A stretch of DNA of 64,000 bases from Methylumidiphilus sp963753955. Its GTDB lineage: Bacteria > Pseudomonadota > Gammaproteobacteria > Methylococcales > Methylococcaceae. Made by a program: the position numbers and the translations under genes. The first letter of the stretch is position 1, and each line of letters opens with the position of its first letter. The notes under the pieces are model-generated. The model worked only from the letters and a program-made list of their open reading frames with translations, did no database searches and was not told where the DNA came from. Location of the stretch: contig CAVWEM010000016.1 in NCBI GenBank assembly GCA_963753955.1, positions 22,334 through 86,333 on the forward strand. The letters run 5' to 3'. Positions 1 through 7,271 of this stretch are shown piece after piece.

Positions 1-1270
1 TGGCAAGCATAAGCCCAGCAAAAAACCAGAAATAATTCGCCCCGGCCAAACGGCTGGAGCCGTCGGGGTTTTCGACCAAGAAATTGACCGCGCTGGTGAA
101 CAGATTCCCCAAAGCCACCGCTGCCATATAAAAAGACATCACGAACGATTTCATGGAGCGCGGTGCCTGGGTGTAGGAAAACTCCAGGCAAGTGATTGAG
201 ACCATCACTTCGGCGGAGGTCAGCAACAAATATGCGCCTAGTTGCCAAAGGATGGTCGGCTGGAAGCCTTGGTCAATCCGGGTTTGTATCCAGGCGACCA
301 GCGCAAAGGCCAGCACGGTCAAAAACAAGCCTATCGCGATCTTGTTGAGATAAGTCAAATTGATGAGTCTGCTTAACGCCGGATAGACCACGCGATAGAA
401 TAAGGGAGTGAGCAACACGATCAACAATGGATTGGTGGCCTGGATTTGCGAGGGCAAGATTTCCAAGCCAAACATCATCCTGTCCATGTGTTGCGTCTGC
501 AATACCCAGGAAGAGCCATTTTGGTCGAACAAAGCCCAAAACATGGCGATGAACAGATAAATCCCGGCCAATCTGCCTAGGCAACGCAAGCCTTCTCCGC
601 CCATGGCCTCGCGGACAAAGCCCATCCCGCCGGGCGGTATATGGACAAAGCGCTTTCTTCCCGACCAAAACACCAGCGTCGCCAACAACATCAAAACACC
701 GGGAACGGCAAACGCAATCGACGCGCCATGGGTTTTCAGCAACCAGGGAATCAGCAACATGGAGACAAACGCCCCCAAGTTGATCGCCAGATAAAACCAA
801 CTGAATACCCGGTTCAGCAGATGCTGGTTGGTCGCGCCGAACTGATCCCCCACATGGGCGGACACGCAAGGTTTGATGCCGCCCGCGCCCAAGGCAATCA
901 GCGACTGGCCTAGCAGCAAACCCGTCCGCGTGTCGTCTAAGCTTAAGGAAAAATGGCCTAAGCAATAGACCAAGGATAGCACTATGATAGTCCGATATTT
1001 TCCCAGCAGGCCGTCCGCCAATAAGGCTCCAAAAAATGGGGTGAAATAAGTGATTGATACGAATAAATGGAAATAGCCTTTGGCCTCGCTTTCGCCCATG
1101 GGGGCAGGTTGTCCGCTGGCATCCATCAGGTATTGCGTCATGAACACGATTAATATCGCCCTCATGCCGTAATAGCTAAACCGCTCGGCCAATTCGTTGC
1201 CGATGATGAAAGGGATTCCGCCCGGCATTGCCGTGGAAGCGGCGGGGGCAGTCCGATATTGAGTTTTCAT
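1..1270 (-). CDS. POT/PTR2-family proton-coupled peptide transporter (C-terminus beyond window)
   Basis: Inner-membrane symporter of the proton-dependent oligopeptide transporter family (MFS fold), importing di- or tripeptides or related substrates. I translated the frame from the ATG at 1270 to the window edge without a stop. It begins with a short leader, then the family signature NELAERFSYYGMRAIL around residues 24-39, a loop ending in GLLGKYRTI, the second signature GIKPCVSAHVGDQFG, and later CLEFSYTQAPRSMKS. These are the usual POT landmarks, and about 423 residues are visible of the roughly 450-500 expected, so only the last helices are missing. It is divergent from the permease gene at 1371, so the 100 bases between them hold both promoters. 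The exact substrate cannot be told from sequence. Confidence 0.88.
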   Translation of the reverse strand, partial: MKTQYRTAPAASTAMPGGIPFIIGNELAERFSYYGMRAILIVFMTQYLMDASGQPAPMGESEAKGYFHLFVSITYFTPFFGALLADGLLGKYRTIIVLSLVYCLGHFSLSLDDTRTGLLLGQSLIALGAGGIKPCVSAHVGDQFGATNQHLLNRVFSWFYLAINLGAFVSMLLIPWLLKTHGASIAFAVPGVLMLLATLVFWSGRKRFVHIPPGGMGFVREAMGGEGLRCLGRLAGIYLFIAMFWALFDQNGSSWVLQTQHMDRMMFGLEILPSQIQATNPLLIVLLTPLFYRVVYPALSRLINLTYLNKIAIGLFLTVLAFALVAWIQTRIDQGFQPTILWQLGAYLLLTSAEVMVSITCLEFSYTQAPRSMKSFVMSFYMAAVALGNLFTSAVNFLVENPDGSSRLAGANYFWFFAGLMLA

Positions 1271-1370
1271 TTCAAGTTCCCACGCATAAAATTTGTTATT
1301 CGTTCATAGGACTAAAAGTACTTCAGCAACATAATATTTTTTTAAGCATGTGAACTTAAGGAGAAATCGC

Positions 1371-2138
1371 ATGATAGAAATCCAGTGGCTGTCAATAGGG
1401 CTTGCGGCGATGGCCGCAGGCGCGGTCAATGCCTTGGCCGGTGGCGGCACCCTGATTACCTTTCCGATCCTGATCGCCATCGGTATTCCCGCCGTCGTCG
1501 CCAATGTCACCAACACGGTGGCCCTTTGTCCTGGCTACTTGGCCGCGACCGCCGCGCAGTCCAAGGATCTGCGCGGACAAGGCGGTCGGCTGGCCTTGTA
1601 TCTGCCGATAGGGATTCTGGGCGGCATTGGTGGCGGGTTCTTGCTGCTGCACACCGGCGAGCAGACTTTCCGTGCCTTGGTGCCTTACTTGCTTCTGTTC
1701 GCCTCCGCCTTGCTTGCCGCGCAAGACTTCTTTCGCGCATGGCTGCTGCGCCGTTCGGCACATCCCGATTCCGCCCGGAGATTGGAGAAGCTGGGCTTGC
1801 TGCCGGTCTTCTTGGCTGCGGTCTACGGCGGTTATTTCGGGGCGGGTGTGAGCGTGGTCGTGTTGGCGGTCTTGGGGCTTATGCTGGAAGACTCACTGAT
1901 CCGGCTGAACGCCTTGAAACAAGGGCTATCCTTCGGCATCAACATCGCCGCCGCCTTTTTCTTCGTCTTCTCCGGCGTGGTCGATTGGCCGGTGGCCTTG
2001 GCCATGGCGGCGGGCGCGCTGGCCGGCGGTGCCTTGGGTGGAAAGCTGGCGGGCCGCATCAAACCTTCCGTGTTGCGTCGGCTGGTGGTGGCGGTCGGCG
2101 TGGCGGTGGCTGGCATCTATTTCGTGCGGCCTGCCTAA
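1371..2138 (+). CDS. TauE/SafE-family sulfite/organoanion exporter permease
   Basis: A 255-residue integral membrane protein of the TauE/SafE (DUF81) family, whose members export sulfite, sulfoacetate or other small anions. It has the two-fold organisation of the family: an N-terminal half starting with the small-residue-rich helix AAGAVNALAGGGTL and the PAVVANVTNTVAL stretch, a charged loop, and a second half with YGGYFGAGVSVVVLAVLGL and a matching helix set. About eight membrane segments are evident. A GTG at 1350 would add seven residues, but an AAGGAG ribosome site at 1358-1363 sits seven bases before the ATG at 1371, so I chose 1371. It stands alone, followed by a long palindrome. The substrate is unknown. 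Confidence 0.88.
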   Translation: MIEIQWLSIGLAAMAAGAVNALAGGGTLITFPILIAIGIPAVVANVTNTVALCPGYLAATAAQSKDLRGQGGRLALYLPIGILGGIGGGFLLLHTGEQTFRALVPYLLLFASALLAAQDFFRAWLLRRSAHPDSARRLEKLGLLPVFLAAVYGGYFGAGVSVVVLAVLGLMLEDSLIRLNALKQGLSFGINIAAAFFFVFSGVVDWPVALAMAAGALAGGALGGKLAGRIKPSVLRRLVVAVGVAVAGIYFVRPA

Positions 2139-2163
2139 ATCCCGCCCAGCCATATCCGCCTAA

Positions 2164-2235
2164 GATCCGTGGGAGCGTTTTCCCAAACGCGATGGGCCGG
2201 AAGTCGCGCTTGGGAAAGCGCTCCCACAACGGATC
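2164..2235. repeat. Long imperfect palindrome (REP-like or terminator)
   Basis: Two arms of about 30 bases, beginning GATCCGTGGGAGCG on the left and ending CGCTCCCACAACGGATC on the right, pair with few mismatches around a loop near 2193-2204. It lies between two rightward genes. It could end transcription of the permease gene, though no T-run follows, and its shape also fits REP-type intergenic repeats. Confidence 0.65.
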
Positions 2236-2342
2236 GAAAATAGCCTAAGCTTCTCTTAACGATCCCTGGCCGACATTTTACCCCAAACGCATCATGGCGT
2301 CGGTTTGGGTGGTCATGGGCCCATCCATCAGAGAGAAGACAC

Positions 2343-4124
2343 ATGGACAGAACAGCAATCATCCACAAGACGCCGTCTGACTTGCGTGTGCCAGCCAATC
2401 TCGGCGATTACGAAGCCACCCGTGCGGGCTTTTCATGGGATGCCATCCGCCAGCGTTTAGGCCTTCTGCCGATGGACGCTTGCAACATCGCCCATGAGGC
2501 CATCGACCGCCATGCCGAGGGGCCGCTCAGGGAGCGGACGGCTTTTCGCTTCATAGGCCATGCCGAGACCGACGGCAGTTTCGCCACCCGCGACATCTCT
2601 TACGCCGAACTGGCCCGCCTGACCCGTCGCTTCGCCACTGTTTTGCGGAATCTTGGCATCGCCAAGGACGACCGGTTGTTTGTCCTTTCCGGGCGCATTC
2701 CCGAACTCTACCTTGCCGTGCTCGGCAGCTTGCGCAACGGGACGGTGGTCTCGCCGCTGTTTTCGGCTTTCGGCCCGGAACCCATCGCCACCCGCATCCG
2801 GCTAGGTTCCGGGCAAGTGCTGGTGACCACCGATTTTCTCTATCAACGCAAAGTCGAGAAAATCCGCGAGCAATTGCCGACGTTGCGCCATGTGTTGTTG
2901 GTCAGCGAAGACGGTGGACCCACCGATATTCCCGGCACTTTGGATTTGCGCCGCTTGATGGATGAGGCTTTTGACCAGGACTACATCAGACCGACATCCG
3001 CCGAAGACATGGCCCTGCTGCATTTCACCAGCGGCACGACCGGGACGCCGAAGGGCGCGATCCATGTCCACGGCGCAATCGCCACCCACTATGCCACCGG
3101 TCTTTACGCGCTGGATCTGCATGACGACGATGTGTTCTGGTGTACCGCCGACCCCGGCTGGGTCACAGGCACCTCCTACGGCATCATCGCGCCGCTGTTG
3201 CACGGTGTGATGTCGATCATCGACGAGGCGGATTTCGACGCCGAGCGCTGGTATCGCATCCTGCAAGAACAAGGCGTGACGGTGTGGTATACCGCGCCGA
3301 CGGCCATAAGAATGCTGATGAAGGCCGGGCCGGAAATCCCGAAAAAATATGCCTTTCCTCGGTTGCGTTTCATCGCCAGCGTCGGCGAACCGCTCAACCC
3401 GGAGGCGGTGTGGTGGGGCAAGGAGGTGCTGGGCCTGCCCATCCACGACAACTGGTGGCAAACAGAAACCGGCGGCATCATGATTGCCAACACGCCCGCC
3501 TTCGACATCAAACCCGGCTCGATGGGCAGGCCGCTGCCGGGCATAGACGCCTGCATCGTGCGTCACAATGAAGACGGAACGCTTCAAGTCGTAGACACGC
3601 CCGACACCGAGGGGGAGCTGGCGCTCAAGCCCGGCTGGCCGTCGATGTTCCGTGGGTATCTGGACAACGAGGAACGCTACTACAAGTGCTTCGTCAACGG
3701 CCTTTACCTCACCGGCGATTTAGCCAAACGCGATGCTGACGGTTATTACTGGTTCGTGGGCCGTGCCGACGATGTCATCAAATCCGCCGGGCATTTGATT
3801 GGCCCCTTCGAGGTGGAGAGTGTGCTGATGGAGCATCCGGCGGTCGCCGAGGCCGGGGTCATCGGCAAGCCGGACGAGATGGTGGGCGAGGTGGTCAAGG
3901 CCTTTGTCTCGCTGAGACAAGGCTTTGAGCCTGACGAAACCTTGCGTATGCAGATCCTCGCCCATGCCCGCAAACGCCTGGGTGCGGCGGTGGCTCCCAA
4001 GGAAATAGCCTTCCTGCCCGTGCTGCCGCGAACCCGCAGCGGCAAAATCATGCGGCGGCTGTTGAAGGCCCGCGAACTTGGGCTGCCCGAAGGCGATATT
4101 TCCACCCTGGAGGCTGGCGCATGA
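2343..4124 (+). CDS. acsA: Acetyl-CoA synthetase (AMP-forming acetate-CoA ligase)
   Basis: Cytoplasmic adenylate-forming enzyme that activates acetate (or a short acid) to acyl-AMP and then acyl-CoA. The 593-residue protein has all the landmark motifs in order: the phosphate-binding loop TSGTTGTPKGAIHVHG near 229-244, the WWQTETGG motif near 376, the TGDLAKRDADGYYWFVGRADD hinge region near 461-481, and the C-terminal catalytic lysine in PRTRSGKIMRR near 565. This is slightly shorter than the 650-residue Acs of E. coli and closer to the AcsA/BPS group. A purine-rich site precedes the ATG at 2343. Its stop codon overlaps the next start (ATGA at 4121), so it is translationally coupled to the E1-alpha gene. 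Confidence 0.9.
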   Translation: MDRTAIIHKTPSDLRVPANLGDYEATRAGFSWDAIRQRLGLLPMDACNIAHEAIDRHAEGPLRERTAFRFIGHAETDGSFATRDISYAELARLTRRFATVLRNLGIAKDDRLFVLSGRIPELYLAVLGSLRNGTVVSPLFSAFGPEPIATRIRLGSGQVLVTTDFLYQRKVEKIREQLPTLRHVLLVSEDGGPTDIPGTLDLRRLMDEAFDQDYIRPTSAEDMALLHFTSGTTGTPKGAIHVHGAIATHYATGLYALDLHDDDVFWCTADPGWVTGTSYGIIAPLLHGVMSIIDEADFDAERWYRILQEQGVTVWYTAPTAIRMLMKAGPEIPKKYAFPRLRFIASVGEPLNPEAVWWGKEVLGLPIHDNWWQTETGGIMIANTPAFDIKPGSMGRPLPGIDACIVRHNEDGTLQVVDTPDTEGELALKPGWPSMFRGYLDNEERYYKCFVNGLYLTGDLAKRDADGYYWFVGRADDVIKSAGHLIGPFEVESVLMEHPAVAEAGVIGKPDEMVGEVVKAFVSLRQGFEPDETLRMQILAHARKRLGAAVAPKEIAFLPVLPRTRSGKIMRRLLKARELGLPEGDISTLEAGA

Positions 4125-5116
4125 ACACCGTTCCTTATGAAAAAGACTTCGCCCTTAAACTGCTGGCCGACATGCTGCGCATCCGCCGCATGGAGGAAAA
4201 ATCCGCCGAGCTTTACGGTGCCACCAAGATCCGGGGCTTCCTGCATTTGTACATCGGCGAGGAGGCGGTTGCGGTCGGTGCCTTGCATGCCCTGACTGCC
4301 GAGGACGCCGTCGTCGCCACCTACCGCGAACACGGCCACGCTTTGGTGCGCGGGGTTTCCATGAACGCCATCATGGCCGAGATGTACGGCAAGCAAGAAG
4401 GTTGCTCACGGGGACGCGGCGGCTCCATGCATCTGTTCGACGCGGCGACGCGCTTTTATGGCGGCAACGCTATCGTGGCCGGTGGCCTGCCTTTGGCGGT
4501 GGGTCTGGCCCTGGCCGACAAGATGCTGGGCAAGAGGCGCGTCACCGCCTGCTTCTTCGGCGACGGTGCGGTGGCTGAGGGCTCGTTCCATGAATCCATG
4601 AACCTGGCGGCGCTGTGGCAGTTGCCGGTGCTGTTTTGCTGCGAAAACAACCTGTACGCGATGGGAACCTCCTTGGCCCGTTCGGAATCGCAGACTGACC
4701 TGTGCGCCAAGGCGGCGGCGTATAAAGTGCCGACGATCAAGGCGGACGGGATGGACGTGGTCGCCAGCCATGAAGCGGCCTTAAGCGGCGTGGCCCAAGT
4801 CAAATACACAGGCGGGCCTTGCTTCATCGAATTCCAAACCTACCGTTTCCGCGCCCATTCCATGTTCGACCCAGAGTTATACCGTGACAAGGCGGAGGTG
4901 GAAGAGTGGAAGCAACGCGGGCCTATCCATACTTTCACGGCACGGCTGAAAGCCCAAGGCTTGCTCAATGAAGGGGAATTCCTGGCGCTAGACGCCCAGG
5001 CTATGGGCGAAGTGGAGACCGCCGTCGCCTTCGCCGAGGCTGCTAGCTGGGAGGATATCGCTGACCTGACCCGTGACGTTTATTCCCCTTTCCCTCTGAG
5101 CGAGGGGTTGGGCTGA
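4121..5116 (+). CDS. Thiamine-diphosphate dehydrogenase E1 alpha subunit (pyruvate/acetoin dehydrogenase type)
   Basis: A 331-residue E1-alpha subunit of a 2-oxoacid or acetoin dehydrogenase. It carries the thiamine diphosphate motif starting GDGAVAEGSFHESMNLA and ending in ENN (about residues 147-178), the GRGGSMH substrate-channel loop near 104-110, and the YRFRAHSMFDPELYR phosphorylation-loop equivalent near 242-256. These are the PdhA hallmarks. Such a subunit normally works with an E1-beta, an E2 and an E3, usually encoded next door, but none of these follows: the next gene is an ATP synthase gamma-like protein. The start overlaps the stop of acsA, so the three genes look like one operon linking acetate or pyruvate to acetyl-CoA. 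The partner subunits must be encoded elsewhere or the protein has another role. Confidence 0.85.
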   Translation: MNTVPYEKDFALKLLADMLRIRRMEEKSAELYGATKIRGFLHLYIGEEAVAVGALHALTAEDAVVATYREHGHALVRGVSMNAIMAEMYGKQEGCSRGRGGSMHLFDAATRFYGGNAIVAGGLPLAVGLALADKMLGKRRVTACFFGDGAVAEGSFHESMNLAALWQLPVLFCCENNLYAMGTSLARSESQTDLCAKAAAYKVPTIKADGMDVVASHEAALSGVAQVKYTGGPCFIEFQTYRFRAHSMFDPELYRDKAEVEEWKQRGPIHTFTARLKAQGLLNEGEFLALDAQAMGEVETAVAFAEAASWEDIADLTRDVYSPFPLSEGLG

Positions 5117-5128
5117 GGGCTGCTTGCC

Positions 5129-5953
5129 ATGACCCGTCGCCGGGAGCTGGAGCAACGCCTGCGCAAGCTGGGGGAAATCGGCGAAATCATGCGTTCGATG
5201 AAAAACCTGGCGCTCATGGAAACCCGCAGGCTTGCCCGCTTCCTCGATTGCCAAGAGCAGTCGGTACTGCTGATTGAGGGGGCGGCGGCGGATTTCCTGC
5301 GCTTCCACCCTGGCTTCGCACCGCAGGAAGCGCCCAGCGCGTCGGCAATCCTGGCCATCGGCACTGAGCGGGGATTCTGTGGGGATTTCAATGAGGAATT
5401 GCTGGTCGGGCTGAGGGCGGTTGACGTACCGATCCTCGCCGTGGGCGGCAAGCTCTGCGCCAGACTGGAAGGCCATCCTTTCCTCGTCGGCCAGTTTGAT
5501 GGCCCCACCGTGACCGAGGACGTGACCAAAACCCTCAACCAACTGGTGCCTGCAATCGACCGGTTGCGACAAACCCATGATTGCCACGGATTGACGGTGC
5601 TGTGCCACCGCAGTGGGGCAGAGGGATTAAGCCGCAAAGCACTGTTGCCGCCTTTCGTCTCCCCACCCGAATCCCGGCGGGACTGCCTCCATGCCCCCCT
5701 GTTGAGCCTTTCCCCCGAGCATTTTTTCGCCGAACTGGTTCGCCACTACCTGTTCGCCGCACTGCACGAAATCTTCTATGCCTCCTTGATGGCGGAAAAC
5801 CAACGCCGCATCCAGCACCTCGAAGGGGCCATCCAACGCCTAGAGGAAAAAAACGCCGGATTCGCCCGCCAATCCCGTACCCTGCGCCAGGAAGAGATTA
5901 CCGAGGAGATAGAGGTCATCTTGCTCAGTGTGGAAGGGACGGACAGACTTTAA
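5129..5953 (+). CDS. Orphan F1-ATP synthase gamma-subunit homologue
   Basis: A 274-residue protein resembling the F1 gamma subunit, the central rotor shaft. The N-terminus begins with a basic helix and EIGEIMRSMKNLALMETRRL, matching the gamma N-terminal helix (KNTQKITKAMKMVAAAKLRR type). TERGFCGDFNEELL near residues 85-98 corresponds to the GLCGGFN strand, and the C-terminal helix ends with RQEEITEEIEVILLSVEG, matching the ITQEITEIVSGAEAL end. It shows the N-terminal form seen in some alternative (N-type) ATPases. No other ATPase subunit gene lies nearby, and it starts 12 bases after the E1-alpha gene. It may be a relocated shaft subunit of a second ATPase or a repurposed protein. Confidence 0.72.
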   Translation: MTRRRELEQRLRKLGEIGEIMRSMKNLALMETRRLARFLDCQEQSVLLIEGAAADFLRFHPGFAPQEAPSASAILAIGTERGFCGDFNEELLVGLRAVDVPILAVGGKLCARLEGHPFLVGQFDGPTVTEDVTKTLNQLVPAIDRLRQTHDCHGLTVLCHRSGAEGLSRKALLPPFVSPPESRRDCLHAPLLSLSPEHFFAELVRHYLFAALHEIFYASLMAENQRRIQHLEGAIQRLEEKNAGFARQSRTLRQEEITEEIEVILLSVEGTDRL

Positions 5954-5985
5954 CGGAGGAGAACCAAGGGAGGTGGCGGTAAAGA

Positions 5986-6047
5986 TTCCCGCATCCCTGC
6001 GGGAACTCGCCTTTTTGATAGATTCGGCTCCTAGTGAAGGAGCCGAA
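5986..6047 (+). terminator. Two consecutive hairpins between convergent genes
   Basis: The first stem pairs TTCCCGCA with TGCGGGAA (5986-6005) and is followed by CTCGCCTTTTT. The second pairs TTCGGCTCC with GGAGCCGAA (6023-6047). They lie between the rightward gamma-like gene and the leftward small membrane protein gene and probably end transcription from the left, possibly from both sides. Confidence 0.65.
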
Positions 6048-6124
6048 CGCTGTTTCAAGATGACTTGAAGCCGCCGGACGGGTGCCAGGACCGTCGGCCT
6101 GGTCGGCGGAGTTGGATGGGCTGT

Positions 6125-6292
6125 TTATTTTTTGTAGGCAGAATTAGCGGAATCTTCGGCTATCGCCTTGGCGGCGGTAGCGTATTTGTCATGTTCGCTG
6201 CCTTTGACCAGGAGCAGCACCACGATGACGGCAATCACCAAGCCGCCGATGTAGAACCAAAAATAGTCTTTTTCTTCTTTTACTTCGCTCAT
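6125..6292 (-). CDS. 55-residue single-pass membrane protein
   Basis: Found by reading the minus strand from 6292. The product has a charged, acidic N-terminus (MSEVKEEKDYFW), one strongly hydrophobic helix of about 18 residues (FYIGGLVIAVIVVLLLVK) and a C-terminal amphipathic tail rich in Ala, Lys and Ser, ending YKK. The ribosome site AAGGTGG sits seven bases before the ATG, and the reading frame is complete, so I regard it as real despite its size. It is transcribed alone from a promoter preceded by a near-perfect FNR-type box, suggesting a role under low oxygen. It resembles the small accessory subunits of membrane complexes (oxidase-type helper peptides), but no family was recognised. 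Confidence 0.68.
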   Translation of the reverse strand: MSEVKEEKDYFWFYIGGLVIAVIVVLLLVKGSEHDKYATAAKAIAEDSANSAYKK

Positions 6293-6361
6293 CTTTAAAC
6301 CACCTTGCAGATTGCTGTTCGAAAGTGAAAACTGAGTTGTATGCCTCTTTTCTCAACAGAG

Positions 6362-6410
6362 ACACAATAACCATATCATGAAAATGGTTATGTTCTTTGA
6401 CTCAGGTCAA
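6362..6410 (-). promoter_or_regulatory. FNR/ANR-type box and class II promoter for the small membrane protein
   Basis: The perfect dyad TTGAC-N4-GTCAA at 6397-6410 matches the FNR/ANR recognition pattern. On the minus strand a TATGGT hexamer at 6375-6370 lies so that a start site near 6362 would place the box centre at about -41.5, the standard position for FNR class II activation. The only leftward gene downstream is the one starting at 6292. Confidence 0.55.
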
Positions 6411-6499
6411 ATCCGATAAAAATTCCTCAACTGATTGGTCTGTTGACGGGGGGAAGCGCTTCTCCGTCGCGTCGCGGAGTGTCAGACCCCGGTGGTGGA

Positions 6500-7268
6500 T
6501 CACCGGCGACCTGAGGGCCTCTCTACAGGCAGTTCACCCCAAGCCACCTCGTCCACCAGCCACACCAATCCGCCTTCGTCCAATTTCACCGTTCCCGCCG
6601 GCAACACAGGCTCGTCCAGGCGGAGCAGGCTGGCCAGAGCCTCGGCCTTATCCGCTCCGGTGACGAGGAATAAGGCGTGGCGGGCTTGGTTGATGACTTC
6701 CAGGCTCAGGGGACAGCCGGGTAGGCGGGGGTTTGGGGGAGTTCTGGACGGGAAGCACCCAGCGGTTTCTCCGGTCTCGCTCGGGACTGGCTTCGGTATG
6801 CGTGTGCGCAGGGAACAAGGAGGCGGTGTGGCCATCCGGCCCCATGCCTAAGACGATAAGGTCGAAACGCGGCGGGGCGTCGCCGAAGAATTGCCGCAGT
6901 TCGGCTGTGTAGCGGTCGGCGCTGGCTTCGACCGTGCCATCGGTGGGCATGGGGTGTAGGTTGGCAGAGGGCAGGGCGGGGCCGAGCGGATCGACCAAGG
7001 TTTCCCTGACCATGCGGTAGTTGCTGTCGGGATGGTCCAGGGGCAGGAAGCGTTCGTCGGCGAGGAAGATATGCACCCGGTGCCAGTCGATTTGTCCCCG
7101 CCAATCCGGACTGGACAGCAGGCGATAGAGGCGTTGCGGGGTGGAGCCGCCGGACAGGGCCAGGCTGAATCTTTTCCCCGGTAGTTCCGCCAACAAAGCC
7201 ACGAAACGCCGTGCGGCCTCTTCGGCGACGGCGGCAGGGTCTGTTAAAACCAGGATTTCGCCGTTCAT
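6500..7268 (-). CDS. pgl: 6-phosphogluconolactonase (frame broken by one extra base)
   Basis: Hydrolyses 6-phosphogluconolactone in the oxidative pentose phosphate or Entner-Doudoroff route. The N-terminal part has the family motifs LALSGGSTPQRLYRLL (sugar-phosphate loop), FLADERFLPLDHPDSNYRMV and LGMGPDGHTASLFP. After PPTRLS the frame is lost and the remaining family sequence, LSLEVINQARHALFLVTGADKAEA up to a stop at 6500, continues in the next frame. Removing one base of the four-G run at 6709-6712 restores a continuous protein of about 255 residues. The gene starts three bases after pgi, so the two form an operon. The shift may be a sequencing error or a true mutation. Confidence 0.82.
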
Positions 7269-7271
7269 GGG

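Noticed and set aside
273..965. 230-codon minus-strand frame
   Set aside because: Overlaps the POT transporter in another frame; the transporter frame has all family signatures.
5129..5953. E1-beta subunit after the E1-alpha gene
   Set aside because: The product has no thiamine-enzyme beta motifs and matches F1 gamma at both ends and in the GFCGDFN strand.
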